A stretch of DNA of 64,000 nucleotides from Beijerinckia mobilis. Lineage in GTDB: Bacteria; Pseudomonadota; Alphaproteobacteria; Rhizobiales; Beijerinckiaceae. This document shows positions 1-8,695 of the stretch, piece after piece; positions within the stretch are counted from its first letter, which is position 1, and each line of letters starts with the position of its first letter. The stretch spans positions 124,001 through 188,000 of the forward strand of contig NZ_JQJH01000004.1 in NCBI RefSeq assembly GCF_000745425.1. Reading direction: 5' to 3'. The notes under the pieces are model-generated. The model made no database searches. It was not told the origin of the DNA and was given only the letters and a program-made list of their open reading frames with translations. The position numbers and the translations under genes were made by a program.

Positions 1-420
1 AGCGCGGATTGTCAGCCCCATGCGATTTGCGCATTCGGAGGCAGTCAACCAGATGTCATTCGCATTTGGTTGGTTCATGTGTTTGGCTGCTCTGCATGGC
101 CGGCCGCAACTGGGGCTGGAACCGTTTCTAAAATAAGACCATAGGTCCGGCTCAAGCGGAGAATGATGCTTGTTCCGAAAAAAGATGGCTGCTGAGGGAT
201 TTGCGGATCCACATGTACGGATACATCCGGATCCGCAAATCGAATGGGAGAGGATGACGCCTCCACCACAGGAGCGGGCTTTTTCGGAAATTTCTGAGAA
301 CACCGCTGATAAGACGATGGGGTTTGGATATCGTCGGCTGGGGGAATCTGCCATCCAGCAGTAGATCTCCGGAACGAACGGGATCGCTGATTCGGGCTGG
401 AACTATCGAGGAAGGATCTC
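1..420. other. Gene-free stretch with nested inverted repeat
   Basis: No convincing gene lies here. The visible structure is a perfect 13-base inverted repeat, GATTTGCGGATCC at 198-210 and its complement at 229-241. A second 5-base stem (ATGTA/TACAT, 213-217 and 222-226) lies inside the loop. The element ends about 180 bases upstream of the Old Yellow Enzyme gene, so it could be a terminator-like structure of an upstream gene, an extragenic repeat or a regulator site. Overlapping short ORFs on both strands have no family signature. Confidence 0.5.
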
Positions 421-1521
421 ATGCATACGCCGCAGCTTTTTACGCCTTTCAAGGTCGGCTCGCTGACACTCGACAATCGCATCGTGATCGCGCCCATGTG
501 CCAATATTCCGCCGAGAACGGGGCGACTACCGATTGGCATCTCCTTCATCTCGGCACGCTCGCTTTGTCCGGCGCGGCGCTCCTGACCATTGAGGCGACG
601 GCGGTTTTGCCTGAAGGGCGGATTACCTATGCTGATGTTGGTCTGTGGGACGATGTGACCGAGGCTGCGCTTGCCCGGACGCTCAAGGGCGTCCGGCGCT
701 ATGGCCTCATGCCGATCGGCATTCAGCTGGCGCATGCGGGGCGCAAGGCTTCCAGTGATCTGCCCTGGAAGGGCGGTGCGCAAATTCCTCCGACACATGG
801 AAATGGCTGGCAGACCGTCGCGCCCTCAGCCCTGACATTTGATCCTAAGGATAATCCGCCGCTGGCGCTCGACGCGCAGGGGCTTGCCAGGGTGCGCGAG
901 GCTTTTGCCGAAGCCGCCCGCCGGGCTGGCCGCCTCGGTCTTGATTTCGTGCAGGTCCATGCGGCGCATGGTTATCTGCTGCATGAATTTCTGTCGCCTC
1001 TGTCTAATCAGCGCAACGATGAATACGGTGGCAGTCTCGAAAACCGTATGCGCTTTCCTTTGGAAATCTACGATGCCGTGCGCGCAGCCTTTCCGGCTGA
1101 CAAGCCGGTCACGGTACGGGTCTCCGGCACCGATTGGGTGGATGGCGGCTGGGATATCGAGCAAACAATTGCTTTCGCCAAGGCGCTCGAGGCGCGCGGC
1201 TGTGACGCCATCCATGTTTCCAGCGGCGGTCTTTCGCCTGCCCAGAAAATCCCCGTCGGGCCGAGCTATCAGGTGCCGCTTGCGCGTGCCGTCAAGGCTG
1301 CCGTCAAAATGCCGGTCGTCGCTGTCGGCCTCATCACTGATTACGAACAGGCGGACGCCATTATCGGGACCGGCGACGCAGATCTTATCGCACTTGCCCG
1401 TACCATACTCTATGATCCGCGTTGGCCCTGGCACGCGGCAGCGGCTCTGGGAGCCAAGGTCAAGGCACCGCCGCAATATTTGCGGTCCCAGCCGAGCCGC
1501 TATCGCGATCTTTTCATCTAA
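421..1521 (+). CDS. Old Yellow Enzyme family NADH:flavin oxidoreductase (YqjM/XenA type)
   Basis: FMN-dependent ene-reductase of 366 residues, cytosolic, expected to reduce activated C=C bonds or nitro groups with NAD(P)H. The start of the barrel reads APMCQYSA, with Cys27 and Tyr29 in the positions that tune FMN in the YqjM/XenA class. The substrate-binding histidine pair is His180 and His183 (HAAHGYLLHEF), followed by the family signature NDEYGGSLENR. Length matches YqjM-like enzymes. The ATG at 421 follows a GAAGGA-like ribosome site. It appears monocistronic, with an extragenic palindrome just after its stop. The class assignment is firm; the natural substrate is unknown. Confidence 0.9.
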   Translation: MHTPQLFTPFKVGSLTLDNRIVIAPMCQYSAENGATTDWHLLHLGTLALSGAALLTIEATAVLPEGRITYADVGLWDDVTEAALARTLKGVRRYGLMPIGIQLAHAGRKASSDLPWKGGAQIPPTHGNGWQTVAPSALTFDPKDNPPLALDAQGLARVREAFAEAARRAGRLGLDFVQVHAAHGYLLHEFLSPLSNQRNDEYGGSLENRMRFPLEIYDAVRAAFPADKPVTVRVSGTDWVDGGWDIEQTIAFAKALEARGCDAIHVSSGGLSPAQKIPVGPSYQVPLARAVKAAVKMPVVAVGLITDYEQADAIIGTGDADLIALARTILYDPRWPWHAAAALGAKVKAPPQYLRSQPSRYRDLFI

Positions 1522-1535
1522 CTATCTAATATAAT

Positions 1536-1635
1536 GTCTCAATGAGCATGGATCATCGAGACTTGGCTTCCAGCGACTGCAAGACGGCGGTATTCCACCG
1601 GACCTGATTGATCCCGGCATGCCGGGATCAATCAG
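1536..1635. repeat. Extragenic palindromic repeat, family 1 copy A
   Basis: Two modules occur back to back. The first is an imperfect hairpin with arms GTCTCAATGA (1536-1545) and TCATCGAGAC (1553-1562). The second is a perfect 32-base palindrome at 1604-1635, with half-site CTGATTGATCCCGGCA. Related modules recur at about 6364, 9544, 20161, 47713, 50081 and 55441, always between genes or in degenerate DNA, so this is a dispersed element rather than a gene-specific terminator. It could still end transcription of the Old Yellow Enzyme gene. Confidence 0.65.
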
Positions 1636-1705
1636 ACTTGATATAAAGCGCCTCTCGATCAATGGGCCGAGCGACCGATAAGCCACCTGTTTTGAAAATC
1701 GGCAT

Positions 1706-1749
1706 ATCCAACCAAAAAGTGGTATCCGCTTTTCGGTTGGATGCTGTAG
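1706..1749. repeat. Extragenic palindromic repeat, family 2 copy
   Basis: Inverted repeat with arms ATCCAACCAAAAAG (1706-1719) and CTTTTCGGTTGGAT (1729-1742), one mismatch, followed by GCTGTAG. It resembles the short palindromes ending in ATGCTCTAG or ATGCTGTAG that are common between genes in Rhizobiales. A second copy lies at about 39997-40029, just upstream of ftsI. Confidence 0.55.
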
Positions 1750-1831
1750 GGACATTCGAACCGTCTCCAGTCCCTCGTTGTTCAGGGAAAGAGGGAAGCA
1801 AGGGCGCTCTCATCAAGGCCGGGAGGATTCC

Positions 1832-2368
1832 ATGTCGGAGATGATCGTCGTCACGTTCGACGACCCATTCGAAGCGGATCGCGTTCTTACCGAATTGACA
1901 CATCTCGAGGATGAATATCTCATCGAACTCGAGGATGCGATCGTCGCTGTCCGTGCGCCGGACGGTAAGGTCCGTTTCAAGCAGACCCATGCGCTCACCA
2001 CGCTCGGCGCCGCCTCGGGTGGACTCGCTGGAGCCATGTGGGGAACTGTCATCGGGCTTCTGTTTCTCAACCCTCTGCTGGGTTTCGTCGCGGGCAGCGT
2101 GATCGGCGCCGGCACTGGAGCTCTGACCGGCAGCCTCCTCGATTATGGAATCGACGACGAATTCGTCAAATCGCTCGGTGATAAGCTCAAGCCCAACAGT
2201 TCGGCGATCTTCCTGCTGATCCGCAAGGTCGAGCCGGAAAAAGTGCTCAAGCATCTCGAACGGTTCAAGGGTCATGTGCTGCGTTCGTCGCTTTCTGCGG
2301 AACAGGAGCAGAAATTCGAATTGGCCCTGAACAAGGATGCCGTTGCGCCGCCCGCCGCACAGGCCTGA
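1832..2368 (+). CDS. DUF1269-family membrane protein
   Basis: 178-residue protein. An N-terminal ferredoxin-like region (about 1-60) is followed by a glycine-rich hydrophobic hairpin (about 63-110, GGLAGAMWGTVIGLLF... GSVIGAGTGALTG) and a C-terminal charged region with the typical IFLLIRKVEPEKVL stretch. This is the DUF1269 architecture, whose function is not established. I chose the ATG at 1832 because GGGAGGATTCC precedes it; an in-frame start at 1778 would add 18 charged residues without a ribosome site. The gene stands alone. Confidence 0.8.
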   Translation: MSEMIVVTFDDPFEADRVLTELTHLEDEYLIELEDAIVAVRAPDGKVRFKQTHALTTLGAASGGLAGAMWGTVIGLLFLNPLLGFVAGSVIGAGTGALTGSLLDYGIDDEFVKSLGDKLKPNSSAIFLLIRKVEPEKVLKHLERFKGHVLRSSLSAEQEQKFELALNKDAVAPPAAQA

Positions 2369-2550
2369 CGAGTCTACGTCTTTGAAAACGTGATGTGTGG
2401 TGGCCCAAGAATTGGCCATCGCGCATGTCTGTCCGCGTGGCCTATCCCTTGCGCTATCCCTTGGCCTTTCTGGCTGGCTCGCCTATTTGATCTCCGCGCC
2501 ATGCTGATTGCGCTGGCCGACCGCGGTTGGCCCGTTGCTTTGGACTTTCA

Positions 2551-3261
2551 ATGCAGCCCGTCCAGATTGATCTCACCCTGGCCGATATTGCCATTCGCCT
2601 TTGTCTGACGCTCATTGCGGCGGGGATGATCGGCTTTAATCGGGAAACGCATGACCATACTGCGGGATTGCGGACGACGATGCTCGTCGGTCTTGCCGCC
2701 GCAGTCTGCATGGTGCTGGCCAATATTTTGATCGGAACAACCGGCAAAACTGCCACTTCTTTCGTGAATTTCGACCCGATGCGTCTACCGCTCGGGGTTT
2801 TGACCGGAGTCGGTTTTATTGGCGGCGGCGCCATTCTCAAACATCAAATGTCGATCACCGGCGTTACCACGGCCGCGACCTTATGGATCATGACCGCCAT
2901 CGGCCTTTGTTTCGGAGCCGGTCAATTGATTCTGGGCGGTCTGGCGGCGGGACTTGGCTTTTTTACTTTATTGGCGATGAAATGGCTGGAGCAGCACTTC
3001 CGGCGCAAAAATCTGGCGATCGTCACCATCCTGACGCCGGATGGCCTCTCCTCCGTCGATCTGGATCGATTGATCGGCCCGCTCGGTTGCCGCACGCGAC
3101 TCCTGCGCTGGAATCGCATGGCGGAAAGCGATCAGAAAAAGATCGTGTTTGAAATTGAATGGTGGCGCGCCATCGCCACCGAGCCTTCCTATGATTTCAT
3201 CAAGATCATTGAGGCGAATTATCATGTCGATAAGTTCGTCGTCATTCGCTACGAGGTTTAG
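2551..3261 (+). CDS. MgtC/SapB family membrane protein
   Basis: 236-residue inner-membrane protein. The N-terminal half carries the MgtC family core with several membrane helices and the signature AAGMIGFNRETHDHTAGLRTTMLVGL (about 24-50), plus GVLTGVGFIGGGAILK. The C-terminal half (about 155-236) is a soluble ACT-like region, LAIVTILTPDGLSSVDL. MgtC proteins support growth in low Mg2+ and modulate F1Fo ATPase in pathogens; in free-living bacteria the role is less clear. The ATG at 2551 is preferred to a TTG at 2527. No magnesium leader RNA was recognised upstream. Confidence 0.85.
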   Translation: MQPVQIDLTLADIAIRLCLTLIAAGMIGFNRETHDHTAGLRTTMLVGLAAAVCMVLANILIGTTGKTATSFVNFDPMRLPLGVLTGVGFIGGGAILKHQMSITGVTTAATLWIMTAIGLCFGAGQLILGGLAAGLGFFTLLAMKWLEQHFRRKNLAIVTILTPDGLSSVDLDRLIGPLGCRTRLLRWNRMAESDQKKIVFEIEWWRAIATEPSYDFIKIIEANYHVDKFVVIRYEV

Positions 3262-3648
3262 CTGTCATTATCTGCGGCCATTATATGGAAAAATAGCAGG
3301 ATTTGACCCTCACGCACCCTATGAACAAAAATAACAGGCGACAATCTTTTAGGCTTTATCGAACTTCATGTAATATTGTTGCCTAATTCTTCTCTTATAA
3401 ATGTGCTCTATTTAGCGGTTCCCTCCCGTGGGTGGCGTGCTGCCGGGGGCTCGTGTAAGAAGCTTTGGGAAAGCTCCTGCGAGTAGATCTTGCAGGGGCG
3501 CTTGGGGAAGCTCCTTTAGGGAAAAGCCTTTAAGGGAGAGCGTGCGGATCAATTCGATCCCGATGTTCTAGATTTCGACCATGCATCGGATGCTTTCTCC
3601 CGCCTCTCGGCGGAGGGTCCGAGGCGACAGACCATCTGCCGGAGTAAG
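3262..3648. other. Gene-free stretch upstream of the polysaccharide genes
   Basis: This 387-base gap is A+T-rich at first (3280-3410), then G-rich with short imperfect hairpins, for example CCTGC and GCAGG arms around 3475-3496, and repeated AAGCT/GGGGAAGCTCC words. It is the likely promoter and leader region of the glycosyltransferase genes that follow. No ops/JUMPStart element, tRNA or ORF could be supported. Confidence 0.4.
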
Positions 3649-4833
3649 ATGAAGATCTTGAACATTATCGCGACGGTCAATCCGGAAAGCGGAGGCCCCC
3701 TGCAGGGGCTTGTGAGTTCCGCTCCGGCGCTGGCGAAACATGGGTGCAAGCGTGAGATCGTTTCGCTTGATCATCCTGATGACCCGTGGGTCAAATCCTG
3801 TCCCTTGCCGGTTCATGCAATGGGCATCCGACATCCTTCCTATCCCGCCTGGCGCCGGCGCATTCCATTTCTGCGCTATGGCTATTCGCCACATCTCGTT
3901 CCCTGGCTGAAGGCCAACGCCAAAAATTATGATGCGGTTTTCGTCAACGGCCTGTGGAATTATTGTGCCCTTGGAGCCCGCCGGGCGCTGCCGGGCAGGG
4001 CGCGCTATTTCGTCTATCCGCACGGCATGCTTGATCCGTGGCTGCGGAATTTCCCGATCAAGACGCTTGGCAAACAAGTCTCCTGGTGGCTGGCCGAAGG
4101 GCCGCTTCTTGCCGGGGCGCAGGAGGTTCTGTTCACGACCGAGGAAGAAAAAATCCTCGCCCGTGATATTTTCTGGCCCTACCGCTGCCGTGAGCGCGTC
4201 GTGCCTTATGGCGCGCTCGATGCCGCAGGAGATCCGCAAAAGCAGATTGAGGCTTTCCGCAAGCTCGTGCCGGCACTCGATGGCAGGCGCTATCTTTTGT
4301 TTCTGAGCCGCATACATCCGAAGAAAGGGTGTGATCTCCTGGTCGAGGCTTTTGCCGCCGTCGCCGATCAGGATCCCGGTCTCGATCTCGTCATGGCCGG
4401 CCCTGACAATGTCGGCTGGGTGGCAAAACTCAAGGAGGTCGCCAAGGCGCGTGGCATTGCGGATCGGCTGCATTGGCCGGGCATGTTGCGTGGCGACGAG
4501 AAATGGGGCGCCTTCCGCGGATCGGAAGCCTTTGTCCTGCCATCGCATCAGGAAAATTTCGGTATTGTCGTTGCCGAATCCATGGCCTGTGGACGTCCGG
4601 TCCTGACGACCTTCAAGGTCAACACCTGGCGTGAGATCGAGGAATGCGGCGCCGGCCTTGTCGCAGAGGATAATGTCGAAGGCATCACCGATCTTCTGCG
4701 GCGTTTCCTGGCGCTCTCGCCGGAGCGGAAAACGGCGATGGGACAAGCGGCACGCCAGGGGTTCATCGACAAATTTGATTTGAATACCCAGGCAACGCAA
4801 TTGATCGAGATCTTCGGGATGAATGCCGCATGA
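3649..4833 (+). CDS. Family 4 glycosyltransferase
   Basis: 394-residue GT-B fold, retaining glycosyltransferase of family GT4, probably acting on a lipid-linked sugar at the cytoplasmic face of the membrane. The N-terminal domain contains YPHGMLDPW (about 124-132). The C-terminal domain begins near FLSRIHPKKGCDLLVEAF (about 222-239) and carries the nucleotide-sugar motif ENFGIVVAESMACGRPVL, the EX7E motif of the family (about 302-319). It overlaps the acetyltransferase gene by four bases (ATGA), so the two are translationally coupled. The sugar and acceptor cannot be told from sequence. Confidence 0.88.
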   Translation: MKILNIIATVNPESGGPLQGLVSSAPALAKHGCKREIVSLDHPDDPWVKSCPLPVHAMGIRHPSYPAWRRRIPFLRYGYSPHLVPWLKANAKNYDAVFVNGLWNYCALGARRALPGRARYFVYPHGMLDPWLRNFPIKTLGKQVSWWLAEGPLLAGAQEVLFTTEEEKILARDIFWPYRCRERVVPYGALDAAGDPQKQIEAFRKLVPALDGRRYLLFLSRIHPKKGCDLLVEAFAAVADQDPGLDLVMAGPDNVGWVAKLKEVAKARGIADRLHWPGMLRGDEKWGAFRGSEAFVLPSHQENFGIVVAESMACGRPVLTTFKVNTWREIEECGAGLVAEDNVEGITDLLRRFLALSPERKTAMGQAARQGFIDKFDLNTQATQLIEIFGMNAA

Positions 4834-5426
4834 CCATGCTCGACGCGAAACTGTCGCGCCCGCTTGAAGGGGGAGCGAGCTATTCCTTGCGGCACCGTCT
4901 GCTGCGCGTCCTGTGGGGAGTGACCTGGGCTTTGCTTGCCGCCTGGACACCACCACCGCTGCGTCGCTGGCGAGCCTTTCTCTTACGTCGCTTTGGCGCG
5001 AAGATCGCTACGACGGCATCCATCTATGGTTCGGCACGTATCTGGTATCCGCCCAATCTGACGGTTGGCGCCTTTGCCACGATCGGCCCAGGGGCGACAG
5101 TCTATTGTGCCGACAAGATCATCCTTGAGGATCATGCGATCGTTTCGCAGGGGGCGCAGCTCTGCGGCGCCGGCCATGATATCGAAGATCCCGCTTTCCA
5201 GACGGTCGCCAAGCCGATCGTGATCGGACGGCGGGCCTGGGTCGCGGCGGAGGCTTTCGTCGGGCCGGGCGTGACGATCGGTGAAGGTGCCGTGCTTGGC
5301 GCGCGCGGCTGCGCGTTTCGCAATCTCGAAGCCTGGACAGTCTATGGCGGCAATCCCGCCCGGGCCCTTAAACTGCGGAAAATTCGTTTTCCGGCGAATG
5401 AAGAGACGGTGTTCAGCCGTTCGTAA
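4830..5426 (+). CDS. WcaF-like left-handed beta-helix acetyltransferase
   Basis: 198-residue acyltransferase of the hexapeptide-repeat (LbH) superfamily, resembling WcaF of colanic acid synthesis. An N-terminal amphipathic helix pair (about 18-55) precedes imperfect hexapeptide turns from about residue 65 (IYGSARIWYPPNLTVGAFATIGPGATVY) to 175. The acetyl-CoA-dependent core carries GAGHDIEDPAF with the expected catalytic histidine, and the family ending VYGGNPARALKLR. It starts inside the stop of the GT4 gene, which places it in the same polysaccharide pathway. Likely role: O-acetylation of a repeat-unit sugar. Confidence 0.85.
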   Translation: MTMLDAKLSRPLEGGASYSLRHRLLRVLWGVTWALLAAWTPPPLRRWRAFLLRRFGAKIATTASIYGSARIWYPPNLTVGAFATIGPGATVYCADKIILEDHAIVSQGAQLCGAGHDIEDPAFQTVAKPIVIGRRAWVAAEAFVGPGVTIGEGAVLGARGCAFRNLEAWTVYGGNPARALKLRKIRFPANEETVFSRS

Positions 5427-5441
5427 TGAGTTGTAAACTGC

Positions 5442-6353
5442 ATGCGTAATGTTGCGGTGGTCGTGCTGACCTATAATGAAGAAATGCATCTGGCACGTGC
5501 GCTCGAATCAGTCGCCCCTTTCGCAAAGGAAGTCTTCGTCATCGATTCCGGTTCGACGGATCAGACAATAGCAATTGCCAAGGCGCGTGGTGCACGGGTC
5601 CTTTACAATCCTTTCGTCAGCCAGGCCAAGCAGTTCCAGTGGGGCTTGGACAATGCACCGATTACAGCCGAATGGGTCATGCGTCTCGATGCCGACGAAA
5701 TCATCGAGCCGGATCTCGCCGCCGAGATCGAGGAGAAATTGCCTAAGCTGGCTTCCGATGTGACCGGCATCAATCTGAAACGCAAACATATTTTCCTTGG
5801 GCGATGGGTGCGCCATGGCGGTCGCTACCCGCTTCTCCTTTTGCGAATCTGGCGGCACGGATTGGGGCGTGTCGAAGACCGGTGGATGGATGAACATATC
5901 CTCGTCACCAAGGGACGCACGATCGCCTTCGATGGCGGTTTCGCCGACTGGAATCTCAATGATATGAGCTACTTTACCGCCAAGCATAATCGATATGCCA
6001 CACGGGAAGCCGTCGAAATCATCAACCAGCGCCGCAATCTTTTTCTGCACTCAGAAAATGCGATGACGGGCAAAAACTCGACGCAGGCGTTGTTAAAGCG
6101 TTGCATCAAGGAGCGTATCTACAATCACATTCCCTTTCCCATCAGCGCGACAGGCTATTTCCTGCTGCGCTACATTTTTCAGCTCGGTTTCCTCGATGGG
6201 GTGGAGGGTTTAAGCTATCATTTCCTTCAAGGCTATTGGTACCGTTTCCTGGTTGGTGTGAAAGTGCTCGAATTCGAGCGTGCGATTGCGCCTTTCAAAT
6301 CGGTGGATGAACAACGTGCCGCCCTGGCGCGCGTCAGTGGCCTCGATCTTTGA
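5442..6353 (+). CDS. Family 2 glycosyltransferase (WaaE/KdtX-like), first of a twin pair
   Basis: 303-residue GT-A glycosyltransferase. The nucleotide-binding start is VVVLTYNEEMHLARAL (about 6-21), then FVIDSGSTDQT (about 31-41) and the metal-binding RLDADEIIEP (about 79-88). A C-terminal amphipathic/hydrophobic stretch ISATGYFLLRYIFQLGF (about 228-244) probably touches the membrane. It follows the acetyltransferase by 15 bases. The next gene, 585 bases on, is a paralogue of exactly the same length. Family is clear; the sugar transferred is not. Confidence 0.88.
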   Translation: MRNVAVVVLTYNEEMHLARALESVAPFAKEVFVIDSGSTDQTIAIAKARGARVLYNPFVSQAKQFQWGLDNAPITAEWVMRLDADEIIEPDLAAEIEEKLPKLASDVTGINLKRKHIFLGRWVRHGGRYPLLLLRIWRHGLGRVEDRWMDEHILVTKGRTIAFDGGFADWNLNDMSYFTAKHNRYATREAVEIINQRRNLFLHSENAMTGKNSTQALLKRCIKERIYNHIPFPISATGYFLLRYIFQLGFLDGVEGLSYHFLQGYWYRFLVGVKVLEFERAIAPFKSVDEQRAALARVSGLDL

Positions 6354-6363
6354 CCTGGTGCTG

Positions 6364-6512
6364 ATACCAAGTTTCAATGAGGATGTTTCAATGAGCGTGA
6401 CTCATCGAGACTTGGCGGCCGCGACTGCGGGGTGGTAGCTTCGCCGCCGGATTTCCATGATCTCAACAAATTGGGATCAAGGAGATATTGTTGCATGAGG
6501 TCTCCTTACGGA
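6364..6512. repeat. Extragenic palindromic repeat, family 1 copy B
   Basis: Lies between the two GT2 paralogues. TTTCAATGAGGATG and TTTCAATGAGCGTG occur in tandem (6372 and 6386), the second paired with ACTCATCGAGACTTGG. The downstream modules GCCGCCGGATTT and AAATTGGGATCAAGG follow, as in copies A and F. A further hairpin with GAGGTC/GACCTC arms lies at about 6497-6516. The rest of the 6354-6937 gap is A+T-rich and holds no supported gene. Confidence 0.6.
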
Positions 6513-6937
6513 CCTCGCATGTCGCCCAATGATATGGTATTTCGTTATATATTAAAAATAATTTTAAGGATCTAACTTAAAATTCAGCGCAATCCATTTT
6601 GGTTTTGCCATTCATGGCTGGATTGAACTTGAAGCATTTCTGATATATCAGGACGCGCTTTACCTGAAAGATGCTTGTATTTGTATGTATTTGAGAACTG
6701 AGAGCGATTCGCTATTTGCAGAAAAGACTTTAGTACACATTCGAATGTTTTTTCTTTGTTTCATCTATAAATGCGCGCCTTTTCAAAGCTTTGTATTGCA
6801 GTGTGATACTCAAGCCCAACCGGCTCTAGTTCTGCCTGATTTACAAGCTTCGATCCTATCGAAAGGGCGGTGGGGGCGCTGAAGCTTTTGAAGAGATCGC
6901 CCCCCGGAGCGCGAACTTGCAGCCTATCGGAGTGAAT

Positions 6938-7849
6938 ATGACCGAACTCGCCGTCGTGATCCTGACCCATAATGAGGAGATGCATATCGGGCGATCACTG
7001 GATTCGATCGCTGGGATAGCGTCGGAAGTATTCGTGATCGATTCCGGTTCGACGGATACGACGGTGGCGATCGCCAAGGCGAAAGGGGCGCATGTCCTGC
7101 CGCATCCGTTCGTGAACTATGCGAAGCAGTTTCAATGGGCTCTGGACAATGCCCCGATCACGGCGGAATGGGTGATGCGTCTCGACGCTGACGAGATCAT
7201 CGAGCCGGATTTGGCGGAGGAAATCCGCAGCAAGCTGCCGCGCCTCGGCCCTGATGTCGTCGGGGTAAACCTGAAGCGCAAACATGTGTTCATGGGCCGG
7301 TGGATTCGGCATGGGGGCCGCTATCCTCTGCTTCTGCTGCGGATTTGGCGGCGCGGGGCAGCGCATATCGAGGACCGTTGGATGGACGAACACATGATCG
7401 TTTCAGGAGGAACGACGGTTGTATTCGAGGGCGGCTTCGCGGATTGCAACATTAATGATCTGACATTCTTCACACAGAAGCATAATAAATATGCTTCGCG
7501 GGAAGCTGTGGATGTCATCAATCAGCGTCTGAATTTGTTTCCACGCCCGGATGATTTGTCGACGCAGGCGACGTCATGGCAGGCTTCTGCGAAACGCTTC
7601 GTGAAGGAGAAGCTCTATAACAAGATCCCATTTCCGTTGAGCACGACCGGTTATTTTTTGCTGCGCTATTTTGTGCAGCTTGGGTTTCTGGATGGGATCG
7701 AAGGTCTGATCTACCATTTCCTGCAGGGTTACTGGTACCGCTTCCTGGTCGGTGCCAAGGTGCTGGAGTTCGAACGCGCCATCTCGCATTGCAAGACAAA
7801 GGATGAGCAACGCGCCGAACTCGCCAGGATCAGCGGATTGAAACTCTGA
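6938..7849 (+). CDS. Family 2 glycosyltransferase, second of a twin pair
   Basis: 303-residue paralogue of the upstream GT2 enzyme, colinear end to end without gaps outside a short variable loop around residues 206-220. The same motifs are present: VVILTHNEEMHIGRSL, FVIDSGSTDTT, RLDADEIIEP and the C-terminal FLLRYFVQLGFLDGIEG. I chose the ATG at 6938 because it gives the same length and N-terminus as the twin; the TTG at 6917 would add seven unmatched residues. It has its own 585-base upstream region, so separate transcription is likely. The pair probably arose by tandem duplication with divergence in acceptor or sugar specificity. Confidence 0.87.
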   Translation: MTELAVVILTHNEEMHIGRSLDSIAGIASEVFVIDSGSTDTTVAIAKAKGAHVLPHPFVNYAKQFQWALDNAPITAEWVMRLDADEIIEPDLAEEIRSKLPRLGPDVVGVNLKRKHVFMGRWIRHGGRYPLLLLRIWRRGAAHIEDRWMDEHMIVSGGTTVVFEGGFADCNINDLTFFTQKHNKYASREAVDVINQRLNLFPRPDDLSTQATSWQASAKRFVKEKLYNKIPFPLSTTGYFLLRYFVQLGFLDGIEGLIYHFLQGYWYRFLVGAKVLEFERAISHCKTKDEQRAELARISGLKL

Positions 7850-8120
7850 GCCTAGTCAGACGGTCAAATCTTTTGCATTCCTTGGAAGCGATCAGGTCTT
7901 CTTCGTCACACTGGCCAAAAAGCGTACGGCGGCCGGCGTTGGCGTCCATTTCCGACTTGACCTATGGCGATGGTCGAAGCATCGTCGATCGCGTTGGTTC
8001 GATGTTTCCGAACATTTCCAGCGAACGACAAGGTTTGTCGAGACTTGAAATTGTGAGCGGCGTCGCTCAGCCGGTTGAATTTTCCCTCGCGCTGTCGGTC
8101 GATGCGGCGGTCCAGCCGGG

Positions 8121-8633
8121 GTGACGGAGGGGATCTTGCGCGGATACGACATTTTCAGGATCAGTCTGACGCGGGCGCTACGGCCGCTTGCCGTTCTAGT
8201 TACGATTCTTGCTGTGGCGGCGATCGGGCTCGATCTCTTCGCCTCGGCTGCTTTCGCTCGCCCTCTCACTCCGGCCGAGCGGCGTGTCATGTCCTATAAT
8301 GGCATCATCCCGGCTTGCGATGATCCTCTGGTGTTCCGCCGGATTCAGGGACTGTTTCAGGCCCGTGAAGCCGAGTTCTGGAGCACCGGACTCCTGATTA
8401 CCGGTTTCGACGATGTGCGCGAGACCGGTTACCGTACGATCGGTGAGGATTACATTCCGCGGCGCTATTGCTGGGCCCACGTCATGCTCAACGATAACAA
8501 GCCGCGTGAAGTGTCCTATGCGCTCAGCCAGGATCAAGGCTGGCTCGGCATGGATGTTGGTGTCGAATGGTGCATCATCGGACTTGATCGCAGCAATGGT
8601 CATGGGGCGAATTGCCAGAATCTGCAGCCGTGA
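8121..8633 (+). CDS. Secreted or periplasmic protein of unknown function
   Basis: 170-residue protein, not recognised as a named family. A signal peptide is visible: basic start, hydrophobic core PLAVLVTILAVAAIGLDLFASA (about 22-43), cleavage near AFA/RPL. The mature part has four cysteines (in IIPACDDP, RRYCWAHV, GVEWCIIG and GANCQNL), which fits two periplasmic disulfides. The GTG at 8121 is the best available start, though no strong ribosome site precedes it. It lies upstream of the RNase T2 gene in the same direction. Confidence 0.65.
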   Translation: MTEGILRGYDIFRISLTRALRPLAVLVTILAVAAIGLDLFASAAFARPLTPAERRVMSYNGIIPACDDPLVFRRIQGLFQAREAEFWSTGLLITGFDDVRETGYRTIGEDYIPRRYCWAHVMLNDNKPREVSYALSQDQGWLGMDVGVEWCIIGLDRSNGHGANCQNLQP

Positions 8634-8695
8634 AATCGAGGCGTAGCCTCCGGCAAAGTGGGTTCGGGAGGAGCTATTCGTGAATCCGAATCATC

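Noticed and set aside
75-497. Short ORFs on both strands at the left edge
   Set aside because: They overlap the Old Yellow Enzyme start and a perfect hairpin, and have no ribosome site or recognisable domain.
3568-4956. 462-residue minus-strand ORF over the GT4 gene
   Set aside because: Shadow of a well-supported glycosyltransferase.
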